Source: Opitutaceae bacterium (GTDB lineage Bacteria; Verrucomicrobiota; Verrucomicrobiia; Opitutales; Opitutaceae). Taken from it: a stretch of DNA of 64,000 nt. The notes beneath the pieces are model-generated. The model was not told the origin of the DNA, searched no databases, and saw nothing but the letters and a program-made list of their open reading frames with translations. Shown here piece after piece: positions 1 to 8,947 of the stretch (its first letter is position 1; each line of letters starts with the position of its first letter). The stretch covers positions 744,001 through 808,000 of the forward strand of contig JABTUS010000001.1 in the NCBI GenBank assembly GCA_015075305.1, written 5' to 3'. Made by a program: the position numbers and the translations under genes.

Positions 1-1656
1 CTGCAGCGCGCTCCTGAAGCGACCATTTGCCTCGCCTACGCCCTGGATTTCCTCCGCGGCGCGCTCACCGAAAAGGAGATCGCCGACATCGAGCATGCCA
101 TCGCGACAAAGGGCGCGCCGGCCTGCTTCACCACGCTCTACGGCATGAAGTTCCCCGACCGCGTCAAGGGCTGGGGCTTCGATCCGGAGGATGACTATCC
201 TCAGGCCTTTCGCGTCAGCCTCGCACGCTGGCCGCTCATCCTGAACGCCACCAACCTGAAGATCATCCCCGTCGCAGCCCTCGGCATCGCCGCGACCCTG
301 CTGCACGGCCGCCACCCGCAGGCGACACAATGGCTCGACATGGCCCGCTCGAGCGCCAAGGCGTTCTCCACAATGTACGGCTCCGACGGCGCGTACGATG
401 AGGGCGCCAGCTACTGGGGATACACCACGATGCACCTGGCGCTCTTCGCCGAGACACTCTGGCGGCGGCTCGGCATCGACGACCGCAATCTCATCAACTA
501 CCCCGGCACCATCCGCTACGCGCTCGCCTTCTCCATGCCGACCAAGGGTGGAGGGTTCAACCCCGCACGCTCTCCAAACAACATCGTCACCCCAACGCTG
601 AAGGTCGATCCCGCTAAGGATATCGTCAATTTCAGCGATGCACTCACCACCAGCGACTTTGCAATCGCCTCCTGGGTCAGCCGCACCCACCACGATCCCC
701 TCGCCCAATACTGCGCGCTGAACATCGGGGCGATGACCTCGCACTTCGGCTTCATCTGGTTCGACGCCAAGGCCCCCTCCCGTCCGCCCGAGCCAGCGCT
801 GCTGAACATCCGGCTTTCCAACGACATTGTGATCTCGCGAACCGGCTGGACCGCCAGCGACTGCGTCGTCGCGCTGCGCAGCGGCGGCCCGGGAAACCAC
901 GAGCACGCAGACCGCAACAGCGTCATCTTCATGGCGTACGGCGAACGTCTCTTTCACGATCCCTTCCGCGCCGGCTACTCCTACACCATCCCGCGCTGGA
1001 AGCTGCGCCTCACGGCTGCCCACACCGCCGTCCTGCTCAACGGCCAGGGACACCAGTACCACGACGGCCACGAGGGCACCAACGCGTCCTGGGCCTGGGC
1101 GCATGTCCAGTCCTTCATGACCGGACCCGACTGGATGACGGTCACGAGCGACGCCACGGAGGCCTATTCCCTCGTCCTGCCCGAGGTGCAGCGCATCGAT
1201 CGCACCCTCGTCTACCTCAAGCCGGACGTGCTGCTCATGCTGGATCGCGTCACGCTTTCCAAGGCCGAGCCTGTGCAGCTCCGTTATCAGGTTTACAACG
1301 ACGAGGGCAATGGCTCCGCCACCGCCAGCGGCAGCTCCTTCCGCATAACACGCCCGTTCGCCAGCCTTGACGCCAGTGTTCACTCCCGCGGGTCGATCGC
1401 CTGCTCTTCTCTCAGGCTCGACCTGCCGGAGTCCGAGGGCGTGTTTCCCTTCGTCGAGGCGGTCTCGGCACCCGCAACCTCGCACGTCCTCCTCACCGTC
1501 GCCGCCGCGCAGCCAACCGGCGACAAGCACCCGTCCGAAAAGCTTCGTGCCGTCGAGGAACGCGGGATCTGGCGGGTGACGGGATCCCATCGCGGTCGCA
1601 GGATCGACGTGACCATCGACCCTGCAACCACGCTCCCGGTCATAACCATCGCCTGA
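1..1656 (+). CDS. Heparinase II/III-like polysaccharide lyase (5' partial)
   Basis: The reading frame is open from base 1, so the gene begins outside the window; the first in-frame ATG (145) is internal. About 551 codons are visible. An N-terminal alpha-helical toroid-like half is followed by a beta-rich half. The heparinase II/III signature GNHEHADRNS lies at about bases 889-921, followed by a GERLFHDP stretch; in this family that segment carries metal-binding and active-site residues. Members cleave uronic-acid-containing polysaccharides (heparinoids, alginate and similar) by beta-elimination, usually in the periplasm. The signal peptide, if any, is out of view. It is followed after 67 bp by a glycoside hydrolase on the same strand and is probably part of one saccharide-use operon. 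The substrate cannot be told from sequence. Confidence 0.85.
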   Translation: MQRAPEATICLAYALDFLRGALTEKEIADIEHAIATKGAPACFTTLYGMKFPDRVKGWGFDPEDDYPQAFRVSLARWPLILNATNLKIIPVAALGIAATLLHGRHPQATQWLDMARSSAKAFSTMYGSDGAYDEGASYWGYTTMHLALFAETLWRRLGIDDRNLINYPGTIRYALAFSMPTKGGGFNPARSPNNIVTPTLKVDPAKDIVNFSDALTTSDFAIASWVSRTHHDPLAQYCALNIGAMTSHFGFIWFDAKAPSRPPEPALLNIRLSNDIVISRTGWTASDCVVALRSGGPGNHEHADRNSVIFMAYGERLFHDPFRAGYSYTIPRWKLRLTAAHTAVLLNGQGHQYHDGHEGTNASWAWAHVQSFMTGPDWMTVTSDATEAYSLVLPEVQRIDRTLVYLKPDVLLMLDRVTLSKAEPVQLRYQVYNDEGNGSATASGSSFRITRPFASLDASVHSRGSIACSSLRLDLPESEGVFPFVEAVSAPATSHVLLTVAAAQPTGDKHPSEKLRAVEERGIWRVTGSHRGRRIDVTIDPATTLPVITIA

Positions 1657-1723
1657 TCCAGGCGGACCGTATCCGCCAAGGCACTACAATCCAAAACATT
1701 CGTACAGGAAATCAACGACCATC

Positions 1724-3922
1724 ATGTCCCGTCCCCCCCTCTCGTCCTCCGTCAAAATGCTCGCCGGCCGTCCGACGCTGCTGATCAACGGCGTCGCGCA
1801 CGCCCCGCTGATCTACGCGCTGACCGACTGCCCCGGCGGCCGCCGCTCGTGGGAGGAGGTCCCCGGTCGCAATATTGAGCTCTTCGGACAGCAGGGCGTC
1901 GACCTCGTGGAGCTTGACCTGTGGATCGACGACATGCTCGCCGGTCCCGGGGCGGCGCTCGACTTCACGATCGCACGGAAACAAGTGGCTGGCGCTCTCG
2001 AGCGGAATCCCAAGGCAGCCGTCATGTTCCGGCTTCACCCCAACGCCCCGCGCTGGTGGATCGAGCAGAACCCCGACGAGTGCGTGGGCTACGCTGACGG
2101 ACCGGTTGAGGAGCCCGCGCCCTGGGGACTGCAACGCCCCATCGCCACGGACGGCGGCAGGCCGGCGCGCGCGAGTTTTGCCTCGCGCAAGTGGCTCGAC
2201 TGGGCGAACGGACACCTCGCGGACTTCTGCCGTCAGTTTGGCGCGACGCCCGAGGGAGGAGCCGTTTTCGGCATCCACCTCGCCTACGGTCTCTATGGCG
2301 AATGGCACCAGTTCGGCTTCCTGCATCACGACCCCGACACCGGCGTCGCCGCCACGCAGTCCTTCCGCGCCTGGCTGCGCAATCGCTACCAGTCGGATGA
2401 AAAACTTGCGCTCGCATGGAATCGCCCCGGCCAGCGGATCGATGCCGTCGTTCCGCCGGACTCGCCGTCCCGCGAGCAGGCCGACCTGGGTCCGCTGCGC
2501 GATCCACGCACGCGCCGCGACTTGATCGACTACTTTACCTGGCTGCATTCCACAATGGCGGACGCGCTTCTCGATCTCGCCACCACGGTGAAACGCTCGT
2601 GGCCGCGTCCGATTGTCACGGCAGCGTTTCAGGGCTACTTCTACGGCCAGTTTGCCCGCAACGCCGCCGGCAGCCACCTCGCCCACGACAAGGTCCTCGC
2701 CTCGCCGCACCTGGACTGTCTCTGCTCGCCCGCATCCTACACCACCTCCGTGCGCGCCATGGGCGGTTCCGGTCACGGCCGCGGGATCACGGGCGCGGTG
2801 CGTCGCGCGGGAAAACTCTGGCTCGACGAGAACGACCACGGCACCTCGCCTGTCGGCTGTCCCTGGGACCGCAGCCTGCGCTCCACCATCGAGGACGACA
2901 TCGCCTTCCTCCGCCGCAACTCCATCATGCCGGTGCTGCGCGGTGGCGGCCAGTGGTGGTTCGATTTCGGGATCATTGGAGGCACGCCCGATTTCGTCGG
3001 CTACGGCAATGTCGGCTGGTGGGACCACCCCCGTTTCGCGGCGGAAATCAAGCTCATCCGCCAGATAGCGCAGGCGCGCCACGGGCAGCCCTTCCATCGT
3101 CCGACCGATGTCCTGGTGATCCATGATCCCTGGTCGTTCTGCCATACCGTGGCCAGACGCTGGTCGCTCGAGGGCTTCAAGTTCGGCGACCAGCCTCCCG
3201 TTGGACCAAATCCCTTCACCGGGCGCGGCATGGACGGCCTGCTTGAGGGACTCTATCGCTCGGGCCTCATGTTTGACGAGGCGCTGATAGGCGAGCTGGC
3301 CACGATCGATCTCTCCGCCTACAGGCTCGTGATTTTCGGTTCGACCGTCGTGCTCGACGACGAGCAGCGCAAACTCATCCTTGCCCGCGTGGCTGGAAGC
3401 GGCCGCCATGTTGTCCTGACCGGCTATGTCGGATGGAGCAACGGGAACGAAATCGGCGCACATCTGGCCACAGCCGTCAGCGGCATTCTCACCTCCGGCC
3501 GCGAACTCGCCGAGCCAACCTCGCGTCTCTCACTCGACGGCGCGGCCGAGGACCAGACGCTCGAACCGCCCAAGTTCGTGCCCGCCTACGACGTTCCCGA
3601 AAGCCACGTTGCGGGCCGCTGGTCCGACGGAAGCGCAAGCGCGGCCTGGCGCGAGGAAGCCGGGGTCACCTGGTGGTCGTTCGGCATCTGCCCCAATTCG
3701 CCGGGTGTCCTGCGTGCACTGGGACGCCGCGCCGGCTGCCATGTGATGAACGATCACGACGACGCTACAATTCACGGCGATGGGCTGCTCATGGTGCACA
3801 CGGCGGACGGCGGCGCACGCACGCTGCGACTTCCCAACGGCAAGATCCTTCCAATCACCCTGCCTCCGCGCAGCACCACAATCTTCGACGCCCACTCCGG
3901 AGCCGTTCTCCTCGGAAACTGA
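1724..3922 (+). CDS. GH42-like (beta-galactosidase-type) glycoside hydrolase
   Basis: This 732-residue protein has no evident signal peptide. The N-terminal two thirds read as a TIM-barrel hydrolase: a strand-4-like segment LYGEWHQFG places Glu193 as a candidate acid/base, and KLWLDENDHGT places Glu369 as a candidate nucleophile. The C-terminal part (from about residue 470) has alternating beta/alpha segments such as YRLVIFGSTVVLD and RHVVLTGYVGW, resembling the Rossmann-like trimerisation domain of GH42-type beta-galactosidases. It sits between the heparinase-like lyase and secreted proteins of the same strand, so it probably trims oligosaccharides released by the lyase. The exact GH family is uncertain; GH42-like is the best guess from architecture. 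Confidence 0.65.
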   Translation: MSRPPLSSSVKMLAGRPTLLINGVAHAPLIYALTDCPGGRRSWEEVPGRNIELFGQQGVDLVELDLWIDDMLAGPGAALDFTIARKQVAGALERNPKAAVMFRLHPNAPRWWIEQNPDECVGYADGPVEEPAPWGLQRPIATDGGRPARASFASRKWLDWANGHLADFCRQFGATPEGGAVFGIHLAYGLYGEWHQFGFLHHDPDTGVAATQSFRAWLRNRYQSDEKLALAWNRPGQRIDAVVPPDSPSREQADLGPLRDPRTRRDLIDYFTWLHSTMADALLDLATTVKRSWPRPIVTAAFQGYFYGQFARNAAGSHLAHDKVLASPHLDCLCSPASYTTSVRAMGGSGHGRGITGAVRRAGKLWLDENDHGTSPVGCPWDRSLRSTIEDDIAFLRRNSIMPVLRGGGQWWFDFGIIGGTPDFVGYGNVGWWDHPRFAAEIKLIRQIAQARHGQPFHRPTDVLVIHDPWSFCHTVARRWSLEGFKFGDQPPVGPNPFTGRGMDGLLEGLYRSGLMFDEALIGELATIDLSAYRLVIFGSTVVLDDEQRKLILARVAGSGRHVVLTGYVGWSNGNEIGAHLATAVSGILTSGRELAEPTSRLSLDGAAEDQTLEPPKFVPAYDVPESHVAGRWSDGSASAAWREEAGVTWWSFGICPNSPGVLRALGRRAGCHVMNDHDDATIHGDGLLMVHTADGGARTLRLPNGKILPITLPPRSTTIFDAHSGAVLLGN

Positions 3923-3982
3923 CAACACCGCTGCGACCGCGCGCCACCCGGCGCCGTCACCGCGCCTTCCCGGCCCACTCAC

Positions 3983-4540
3983 ATGCATTTCCTCAACTTG
4001 TACCGAAGCCTCCAGCTTCTCCTGTTCGCCTCCCTGGCCCCTTGCCTGCAGGCGGCAGTTGCGTCGCCGCTTTCCGGTTCGTGGCGCATCGATCCAACGC
4101 AGAGCACCGATCTCAGCCCATGGAAGGAGTACGACCTGACGATTCTGATCGCCGGGAAATCGGCGACTGTTGAGCGCCGGTTCGCCAACGGCCGTCGCGT
4201 GTTCGAGGACAAGGCCGCCTTTCCGACCACCGGAAAGCTAGTCACCCTGCCCTTCAACTACTGGCCGGACAACCGACACCTGGGAGCCGCCGTCAGCGGC
4301 GGAAAGAAGAAGCGCGTGTCGGCGCACTGGGTCGACGACGGGCGAATCCTGCGGGTGACCTCGGACTTCGTCCTCAGCACGCAGCAGGGTGATCGTGCGC
4401 TCAACGTGCTCAGCGACTACAAGGTCTCGATCAACGGCGAGGAACTCACGCTCACCGAACTCCGAAGCACCCGGGACCGGCCGATCGTCTACGTCTTCAA
4501 GCGCGTCGCCTCCTCACAAACCAACCAGTCCGCGCCATGA
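3983..4540 (+). CDS. Small secreted protein of unknown function
   Basis: This 185-residue protein starts with a clear signal peptide (hydrophobic LQLLLFASLAPCLQAAVA, cleavage probably near residue 27). The mature part opens with LSGSWRIDPTQST and contains several beta-strand-like stretches, similar in style to lipocalin-like or copper-resistance-like small extracytoplasmic proteins, but no family was recognised with confidence. Its stop codon overlaps the start of the next gene (ATGA at 4537-4540), which implies translational coupling with the GxGYxYP protein. The two mature N-termini share the theme LSG.WR, which may reflect a common extracytoplasmic setting. Function unknown; a role in the saccharide pathway is inferred only from context. 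Confidence 0.7.
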   Translation: MHFLNLYRSLQLLLFASLAPCLQAAVASPLSGSWRIDPTQSTDLSPWKEYDLTILIAGKSATVERRFANGRRVFEDKAAFPTTGKLVTLPFNYWPDNRHLGAAVSGGKKKRVSAHWVDDGRILRVTSDFVLSTQQGDRALNVLSDYKVSINGEELTLTELRSTRDRPIVYVFKRVASSQTNQSAP

Positions 4541-6204
4541 ATCGACCGACCTTCCTTCGCCTCTGTCTCACAACCGCGCTTTTCGCAGCCACCTGGTCCT
4601 GCTTCGGCCAGCACGCCCCGCACCGCGTCGATCGCGCCCCCGCGTCGGCGACCATCGTGCCGCTCTCCGGGAACTGGCGTCTCGACGGCGACCTCCCGGT
4701 GCACACGCTGCTGATTTCGCTGCAGGGACTCGCCAACCGAGAATCGCCCCGCCTCTATCTCGAATATCCCGCCGACTGGCAGTGGGAGATCGTCAGGCCG
4801 CTGGAAGGATTCCTCGAACGCCGTCACGGCATGAAGTTCGACCGGCTTGGACTCGATGACGCTGACGCCGCGCTTTCAAAGTTCGCCCGCCATGCAAAGG
4901 GCTGCGTCGTCTGGGACAGGAATGTGCGCACATCCCTGATTGTCGCCTTCACGATTGCCGGCGTCGAGGATCTGCTCGTCGTGAACGAGGATCTGCTGCC
5001 GCTCGCGGCGAAACACGGCCTGAAGCCCGTCGTCGATCTGCGCGGCCGCTTCACCGGCCAGCCCGATCATGTCATCTACGCCAGCGTGTATGACGAGTAC
5101 GGTGCGCGCTGCTCGCGCGACTACTACGTCGTGATGGGCGGACATTCCGGCATGGAGATGCAGCCAGGCATCGCCGATTTCGGCATCCAACAGCGCGCAT
5201 TCTTCGCCGACCTCTCGGCAAATCCAAAACACCCCGATGAGCTGGCTTTGCTGAAAAAGTTTCTCGGCGCCCAGAACCCGGCCAGCGTCGTGCTGGGATG
5301 GCACTCCTACGCCAAGGACACCGAAGGCCAGCACACGACCCTGACGAGCAATTTCGGCCTGATCATGGAGGGACTCCACAACCTGCCGAATGTCTCGTTC
5401 ACGTCGCAGATTCCCCTCACGCCGGACTTCCATTTCGCGAACAACAATCATGTCAAGGCCGACACGGTTCTGAAGGCAGACAAGAAAGTCTATATCTGCG
5501 CCGTCTCCACGGACTCCATGGGCATAGGCGCATGGACCAAGCCCGGCCGTGGAAAAATTCCCTACAACTGGCAGGTGTTGATGAACTGGATCTGGATCAA
5601 TCCCCCGGCGCTCCAGTACTTCTACGAGAGCAAGACTCCGAACGACTACTTCATCGGCGGACTCTCCGGTCCCGGCTACATGTATCCCCAGGCCATTCCG
5701 GTCGACAAGTTTCCCGCACTCATGGCCAAGGCGCGGAATCTGATGTCGCAGCTCGACCTGCACGTCATGGAGATCATGGACTACTCCGAGGGCAATCGTC
5801 ATGTCGGCAACACCGACCTGCCGAAGGAACTCGTCGACCGCTACTACCAGCAGTTCCCCGATGTGTTCGGCTTCATCAACGGCTACGGATCCGCCCACAC
5901 CTTCGATCTGAGGAATGGAAAACCGTTTCTGAGCTACGACTACTACCTCGACGTCTCCCGTCCGCTGGAGGAGGCCGCGGCGGATCTTGAGGAGCTGATC
6001 CGCATGAATCCGAAGCGGCCCTACTTCCTGCTCATGCATGTGCGGGAAACCAACACGGTCGAAAAGGTCGCCGACATCTTCGGGCGTCTGTCGGAAAAAC
6101 CGGAAGTGGTGCCGCTCGACACGTTCCTCAAGCTCGCCGCGAGCGACAAGACCTACAAGACGCACTTCCAGGAACCCGGTGATCCCATCGATCACAATCC
6201 CTGA
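4537..6204 (+). CDS. Secreted GxGYxYP-domain protein (putative glycoside hydrolase)
   Basis: This 555-residue protein has an N-terminal signal peptide (about residues 1-25, ending near CFGQ). The diagnostic motif is visible as SGPGYMYP at about residues 376-384, matching the GxGYxYP pattern that names a Pfam family of putative glycoside hydrolases. Upstream a Rossmann-like region (VVNEDLLPLAAKHGLKPVVDLRG) is typical of the family's N-terminal domain. No member is known to me with a firmly assigned substrate, so the activity is a family-level prediction. It is translationally coupled to the preceding 185-residue secreted protein and followed after 74 bp by a Na+/solute symporter, consistent with extracytoplasmic processing followed by uptake. 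Confidence 0.8.
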   Translation: MNRPTFLRLCLTTALFAATWSCFGQHAPHRVDRAPASATIVPLSGNWRLDGDLPVHTLLISLQGLANRESPRLYLEYPADWQWEIVRPLEGFLERRHGMKFDRLGLDDADAALSKFARHAKGCVVWDRNVRTSLIVAFTIAGVEDLLVVNEDLLPLAAKHGLKPVVDLRGRFTGQPDHVIYASVYDEYGARCSRDYYVVMGGHSGMEMQPGIADFGIQQRAFFADLSANPKHPDELALLKKFLGAQNPASVVLGWHSYAKDTEGQHTTLTSNFGLIMEGLHNLPNVSFTSQIPLTPDFHFANNNHVKADTVLKADKKVYICAVSTDSMGIGAWTKPGRGKIPYNWQVLMNWIWINPPALQYFYESKTPNDYFIGGLSGPGYMYPQAIPVDKFPALMAKARNLMSQLDLHVMEIMDYSEGNRHVGNTDLPKELVDRYYQQFPDVFGFINGYGSAHTFDLRNGKPFLSYDYYLDVSRPLEEAAADLEELIRMNPKRPYFLLMHVRETNTVEKVADIFGRLSEKPEVVPLDTFLKLAASDKTYKTHFQEPGDPIDHNP

Positions 6205-6278
6205 ACCGGCACCCAACAGCATCCTGCTCTGACGTCCCCCTTTCATCATCCCTCGCTCCGCCACACCCCGCCATCCCC

Positions 6279-8189
6279 ATGCCGACCTTCAATACGGTCA
6301 ATGCCTACGACTACGCATTGATCGGCCTCTACTTCGCGATCGTGATTTTCGTGGGTTTCTATGCCGCTCGAAAAAACCGCGGCACCGACGACTACTTCAA
6401 GGCGGGTGGGCAGATCCCGTGGGTGCTCGCCGGCCTTTCCAACTGGGTCTCCGGCTTCTCGGCATTCATGTTCGTCGCAGCCGCGGGCTTCACCTACAAG
6501 ACCGGCATAGGCGCGGCCCTCGTCTTCACGATGGCAACGTGGGCCTACATCGTCGGCTACTTCTACTTCGCGCGGATCTGGCGCCGCGCAAGGCTCGATT
6601 CACCGCTGCAGTTTCTGACGCGCCGTTACTCCCCGTCGACGACCTACTTCTACTCGGTCACGGCAATCGTTCCCCAGGTCGTCGGCATCGGACAGGGACT
6701 CTACATCCTGTGCATCTTCATTTCGACCGCGCTCGGTTTCGGCGGACGCGAATTCAATGTGCTCGGATTCGAGCTCAGCGGACTTCAACTCTCCATTCTC
6801 TGCACCGGCGTGATCATGGTGGTCTACACGGTGGTCGGCGGGCTTTGGGCGGCTGTTCTCTCGGATGCCGTGCAATCCATCATCATCCTCGTCATGACGG
6901 TCATCATCTTTCCCGTTTCCTACAGCTACCTCGGCTCCGGACATGGCGGTGGCATCCTGAAGGGATTCGAGCGTCTGATTGCCGAGGTGCCTGAGGGCTT
7001 CTTCACCCTGCAAGGGAACGCTGCCGACCCCTGGTTCCTTCTCGGCTTCTTCATCAACTGCATGCTCGGCTACAATGTCGCCTGGCATCTCGGGCAGCGC
7101 TACTACAGCGTGCCGGATGAACAGGGTGCGCGAAAGATGGCGCTGCTCTGCGCCGTGCTTTCCCTGCTCGGCCCGCTTCTCTGGATCCTCCCGGTCCTCG
7201 CAGCACGCGTCATCTTTCCCGACATCGGCAAGCTGTGGCCAACGCTCAGCGATCCCTCGGAGGCCTCCTACGTTTCCCTCGCCCTGCTGCTGCTTCCCCA
7301 CGGGCTGATCGGCTTTGTGGTTTCCGCTGTGCTTTCAGCCACGCTCGGACAGGCCAACGATGCGTTCAACTGGCTCGCCGCGACAACCACGCGCGACATC
7401 TATGTCCCGCTCCACAAGCGTTGGAAGGGCACCACGCCCGGCGACCGCAATCAACTGCGTGTCGCCCAGGCCACGATGGCCGTCGTCGGCATACTCGGCA
7501 TCGCCGTGGCGTTCTACATTCCCCGCTACGGCGGTGCGTTTGATTTCGCACTGCAGTACTATTCGCTCACGGCGGCATTCATGATGCCCGTCGCCCTCGG
7601 CATGATCTTCCGCAAGACCCCCTGGTGGTCCGGCATGGCTTCCTGCAGCGCCGCGCTGATCGTCGCCATCACGCTCATGCTCCTCGGCGTCTGGAAGGAG
7701 AACCCGCTCGCGAGAAACATACTCTGCGAGGCCGTGGTCACCTCGCTCGTCTTCGGGATCTCGGCGCGCTGGTATCGAGCCGAGGATCCCCGCCACGCCG
7801 AGCTGCAGCGACTCGACGCCGACCTGCGAACTCCCGTGCCACCGGTGCCTCACCATTCGTCCGGCAGCCTCTCCGTCTATGGCGTCATAGGCGTCACCTC
7901 CCTCGTGCTCGGCGGCGTCCTGATCGCGTGCACCTTCCTCCCTTCCTCGGAACTGGCACCCGCGCGGCACAATCTTGTTGCGGGACTGCTCCTCGTCGCC
8001 ACGGTTGGCTGCGCCGCCCGGCCGCCTCGGGCGGGCGACACCATCGTGACATGGCCGCGATTTCCCTTTCCACCGACTACTACCAGCAGTTCGACGCCAA
8101 TCCTTCCATTCCTGTCCCGGCGGAAGGCTACGGCGGCTGGCGGCGCGGCGTCGTGGAGGTCTCCCGGGAACACACCGCACTCGTCGTGA
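6279..8189 (+). CDS. Sodium:solute symporter (SSS family)
   Basis: The 636-residue product is a multi-pass membrane protein of the SSS family. The N-terminus (DYALIGLYFAIVIFVGFYAARK, DDYFKAGGQIPW) is the classic TM1 and following loop, and GLSNWVSGFSAFMF belongs to the Na+-site region. About 13-14 hydrophobic segments run to roughly residue 580. It probably imports a sugar or uronate released by the adjacent enzymes. The last ~46 residues (Pro/Ser/Thr-rich, ending ATAAGGAASWRS...) look like out-of-frame translation, and the frame overlaps the next gene by 139 bp. A TGA at 8047-8049 in another frame, one base before the next gene's ATG, would be a natural end, so a one-base frameshift near 8010-8035 is possible. 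Confidence 0.85.
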   Translation: MPTFNTVNAYDYALIGLYFAIVIFVGFYAARKNRGTDDYFKAGGQIPWVLAGLSNWVSGFSAFMFVAAAGFTYKTGIGAALVFTMATWAYIVGYFYFARIWRRARLDSPLQFLTRRYSPSTTYFYSVTAIVPQVVGIGQGLYILCIFISTALGFGGREFNVLGFELSGLQLSILCTGVIMVVYTVVGGLWAAVLSDAVQSIIILVMTVIIFPVSYSYLGSGHGGGILKGFERLIAEVPEGFFTLQGNAADPWFLLGFFINCMLGYNVAWHLGQRYYSVPDEQGARKMALLCAVLSLLGPLLWILPVLAARVIFPDIGKLWPTLSDPSEASYVSLALLLLPHGLIGFVVSAVLSATLGQANDAFNWLAATTTRDIYVPLHKRWKGTTPGDRNQLRVAQATMAVVGILGIAVAFYIPRYGGAFDFALQYYSLTAAFMMPVALGMIFRKTPWWSGMASCSAALIVAITLMLLGVWKENPLARNILCEAVVTSLVFGISARWYRAEDPRHAELQRLDADLRTPVPPVPHHSSGSLSVYGVIGVTSLVLGGVLIACTFLPSSELAPARHNLVAGLLLVATVGCAARPPRAGDTIVTWPRFPFPPTTTSSSTPILPFLSRRKATAAGGAASWRSPGNTPHSS

Positions 8190-8899
8190 TGCACGCCTGG
8201 GACTGCGGACTTCCGGGCGAATATCCCGGATGGGAGCGGGCTGTCGAATACCAGCCGCGGGCGAGGCAGATTCTGCAGGATGTCTTCCCTCCCCTGCTCG
8301 CTGCTGCGCGCGCCGGAGGCATGCCGGTGATGCACGTCGTGGGCGGCCGAGACTACTATTCGCATCTGCCCGGATACCAGGGCCGCAACGCTGCCGCTGT
8401 GGATCACGTCTTGCACCGTGCCGTTCCCGATCGGGTTTCGATTGAATTGGAGGCGTTCCGTTCGAAAAATGTGTTCACAGGCGATCACAACCGGGGGGAT
8501 GTTGAAGCGGGATTCGCCCGGATGGATTTTGCACCGCAGGCACACCCGGTCGGGAGCGAATGCATTGCTGAGAACGGAGTCCAGTTGGCGGACGCGTGCA
8601 TCCAACGAGGCATCAATCATCTCATCTACATCGGCTTCGCCATCAATTGGTGCCTGCTGATGTCGCCAGGCGGCATGGTCGACATGCGCAGGTATGGCTT
8701 CATCTGCTCGACGGTTCAAGAGGCGGTCACCGCGGTGGAGAACCGCGAAACCGCGAGGGACGAGCTCGAAAACGCCGCACTCTGGCGCGTTTCCTCGAGT
8801 TCGGTTTTGTCTTTCACACCGACAATCTTGTTGCCGCCCTGCAGCGCTCCTCGACCAGAGGAGTCAGCCTCTAATGTTTGTGGTTTCACCAAACATTAG
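8051..8899 (+). CDS. Isochorismatase-like cysteine hydrolase
   Basis: From the ATG at 8051 this gives 282 residues. The isochorismatase-hydrolase fold is recognisable: an aspartate at the end of the first core strand (ALVVMHAWDCG, Asp51), and the nucleophile strand and helix GFAINWCLLMSPGGM with Cys201 where the family keeps its catalytic cysteine. Members hydrolyse C-N or vinyl-ether bonds in amides, N-carbamoyl compounds or isochorismate; the substrate here is unknown. The ATG lies inside the annotated 3' end of the symporter gene, so translation may be coupled. The last ~12 residues and the TAG stop are encoded by an imperfect palindrome (8863-8905), so the natural C-terminus may have been replaced by a repeat insertion. 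Confidence 0.75.
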   Translation: MAAISLSTDYYQQFDANPSIPVPAEGYGGWRRGVVEVSREHTALVVMHAWDCGLPGEYPGWERAVEYQPRARQILQDVFPPLLAAARAGGMPVMHVVGGRDYYSHLPGYQGRNAAAVDHVLHRAVPDRVSIELEAFRSKNVFTGDHNRGDVEAGFARMDFAPQAHPVGSECIAENGVQLADACIQRGINHLIYIGFAINWCLLMSPGGMVDMRRYGFICSTVQEAVTAVENRETARDELENAALWRVSSSSVLSFTPTILLPPCSAPRPEESASNVCGFTKH

Positions 8900-8905
8900 G
8901 CTGAC
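8863..8905. repeat. Imperfect palindrome (REP-like hairpin) at gene end
   Basis: The left arm GTCAGCCT-CT-AATGTTTG (8863-8880) pairs with the right arm CAAACATTAGGCTGAC (8890-8905) over 16 bp with a 2-nt bulge and a 9-nt loop. No T-run follows, so it is not a typical intrinsic terminator. It supplies the last codons and TAG stop of the isochorismatase-like gene. The form suits a REP/RAYT-type mobile palindrome, but only this copy is seen in the window. Confidence 0.6.
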
Positions 8906-8947
8906 CCCTAACTCCGCCATGCAACACTCCGGAATCCTTCTCCCTCC

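Noticed and set aside
1712-3463. 583-codon open frame on the minus strand
   Set aside because: It is the antisense of the GH42-like gene; high GC gives long antisense frames, and the product has no domain.
4876-6264. 462-codon minus-strand frame
   Set aside because: It is antisense to the GxGYxYP gene and has low-complexity content; no recognisable domain.
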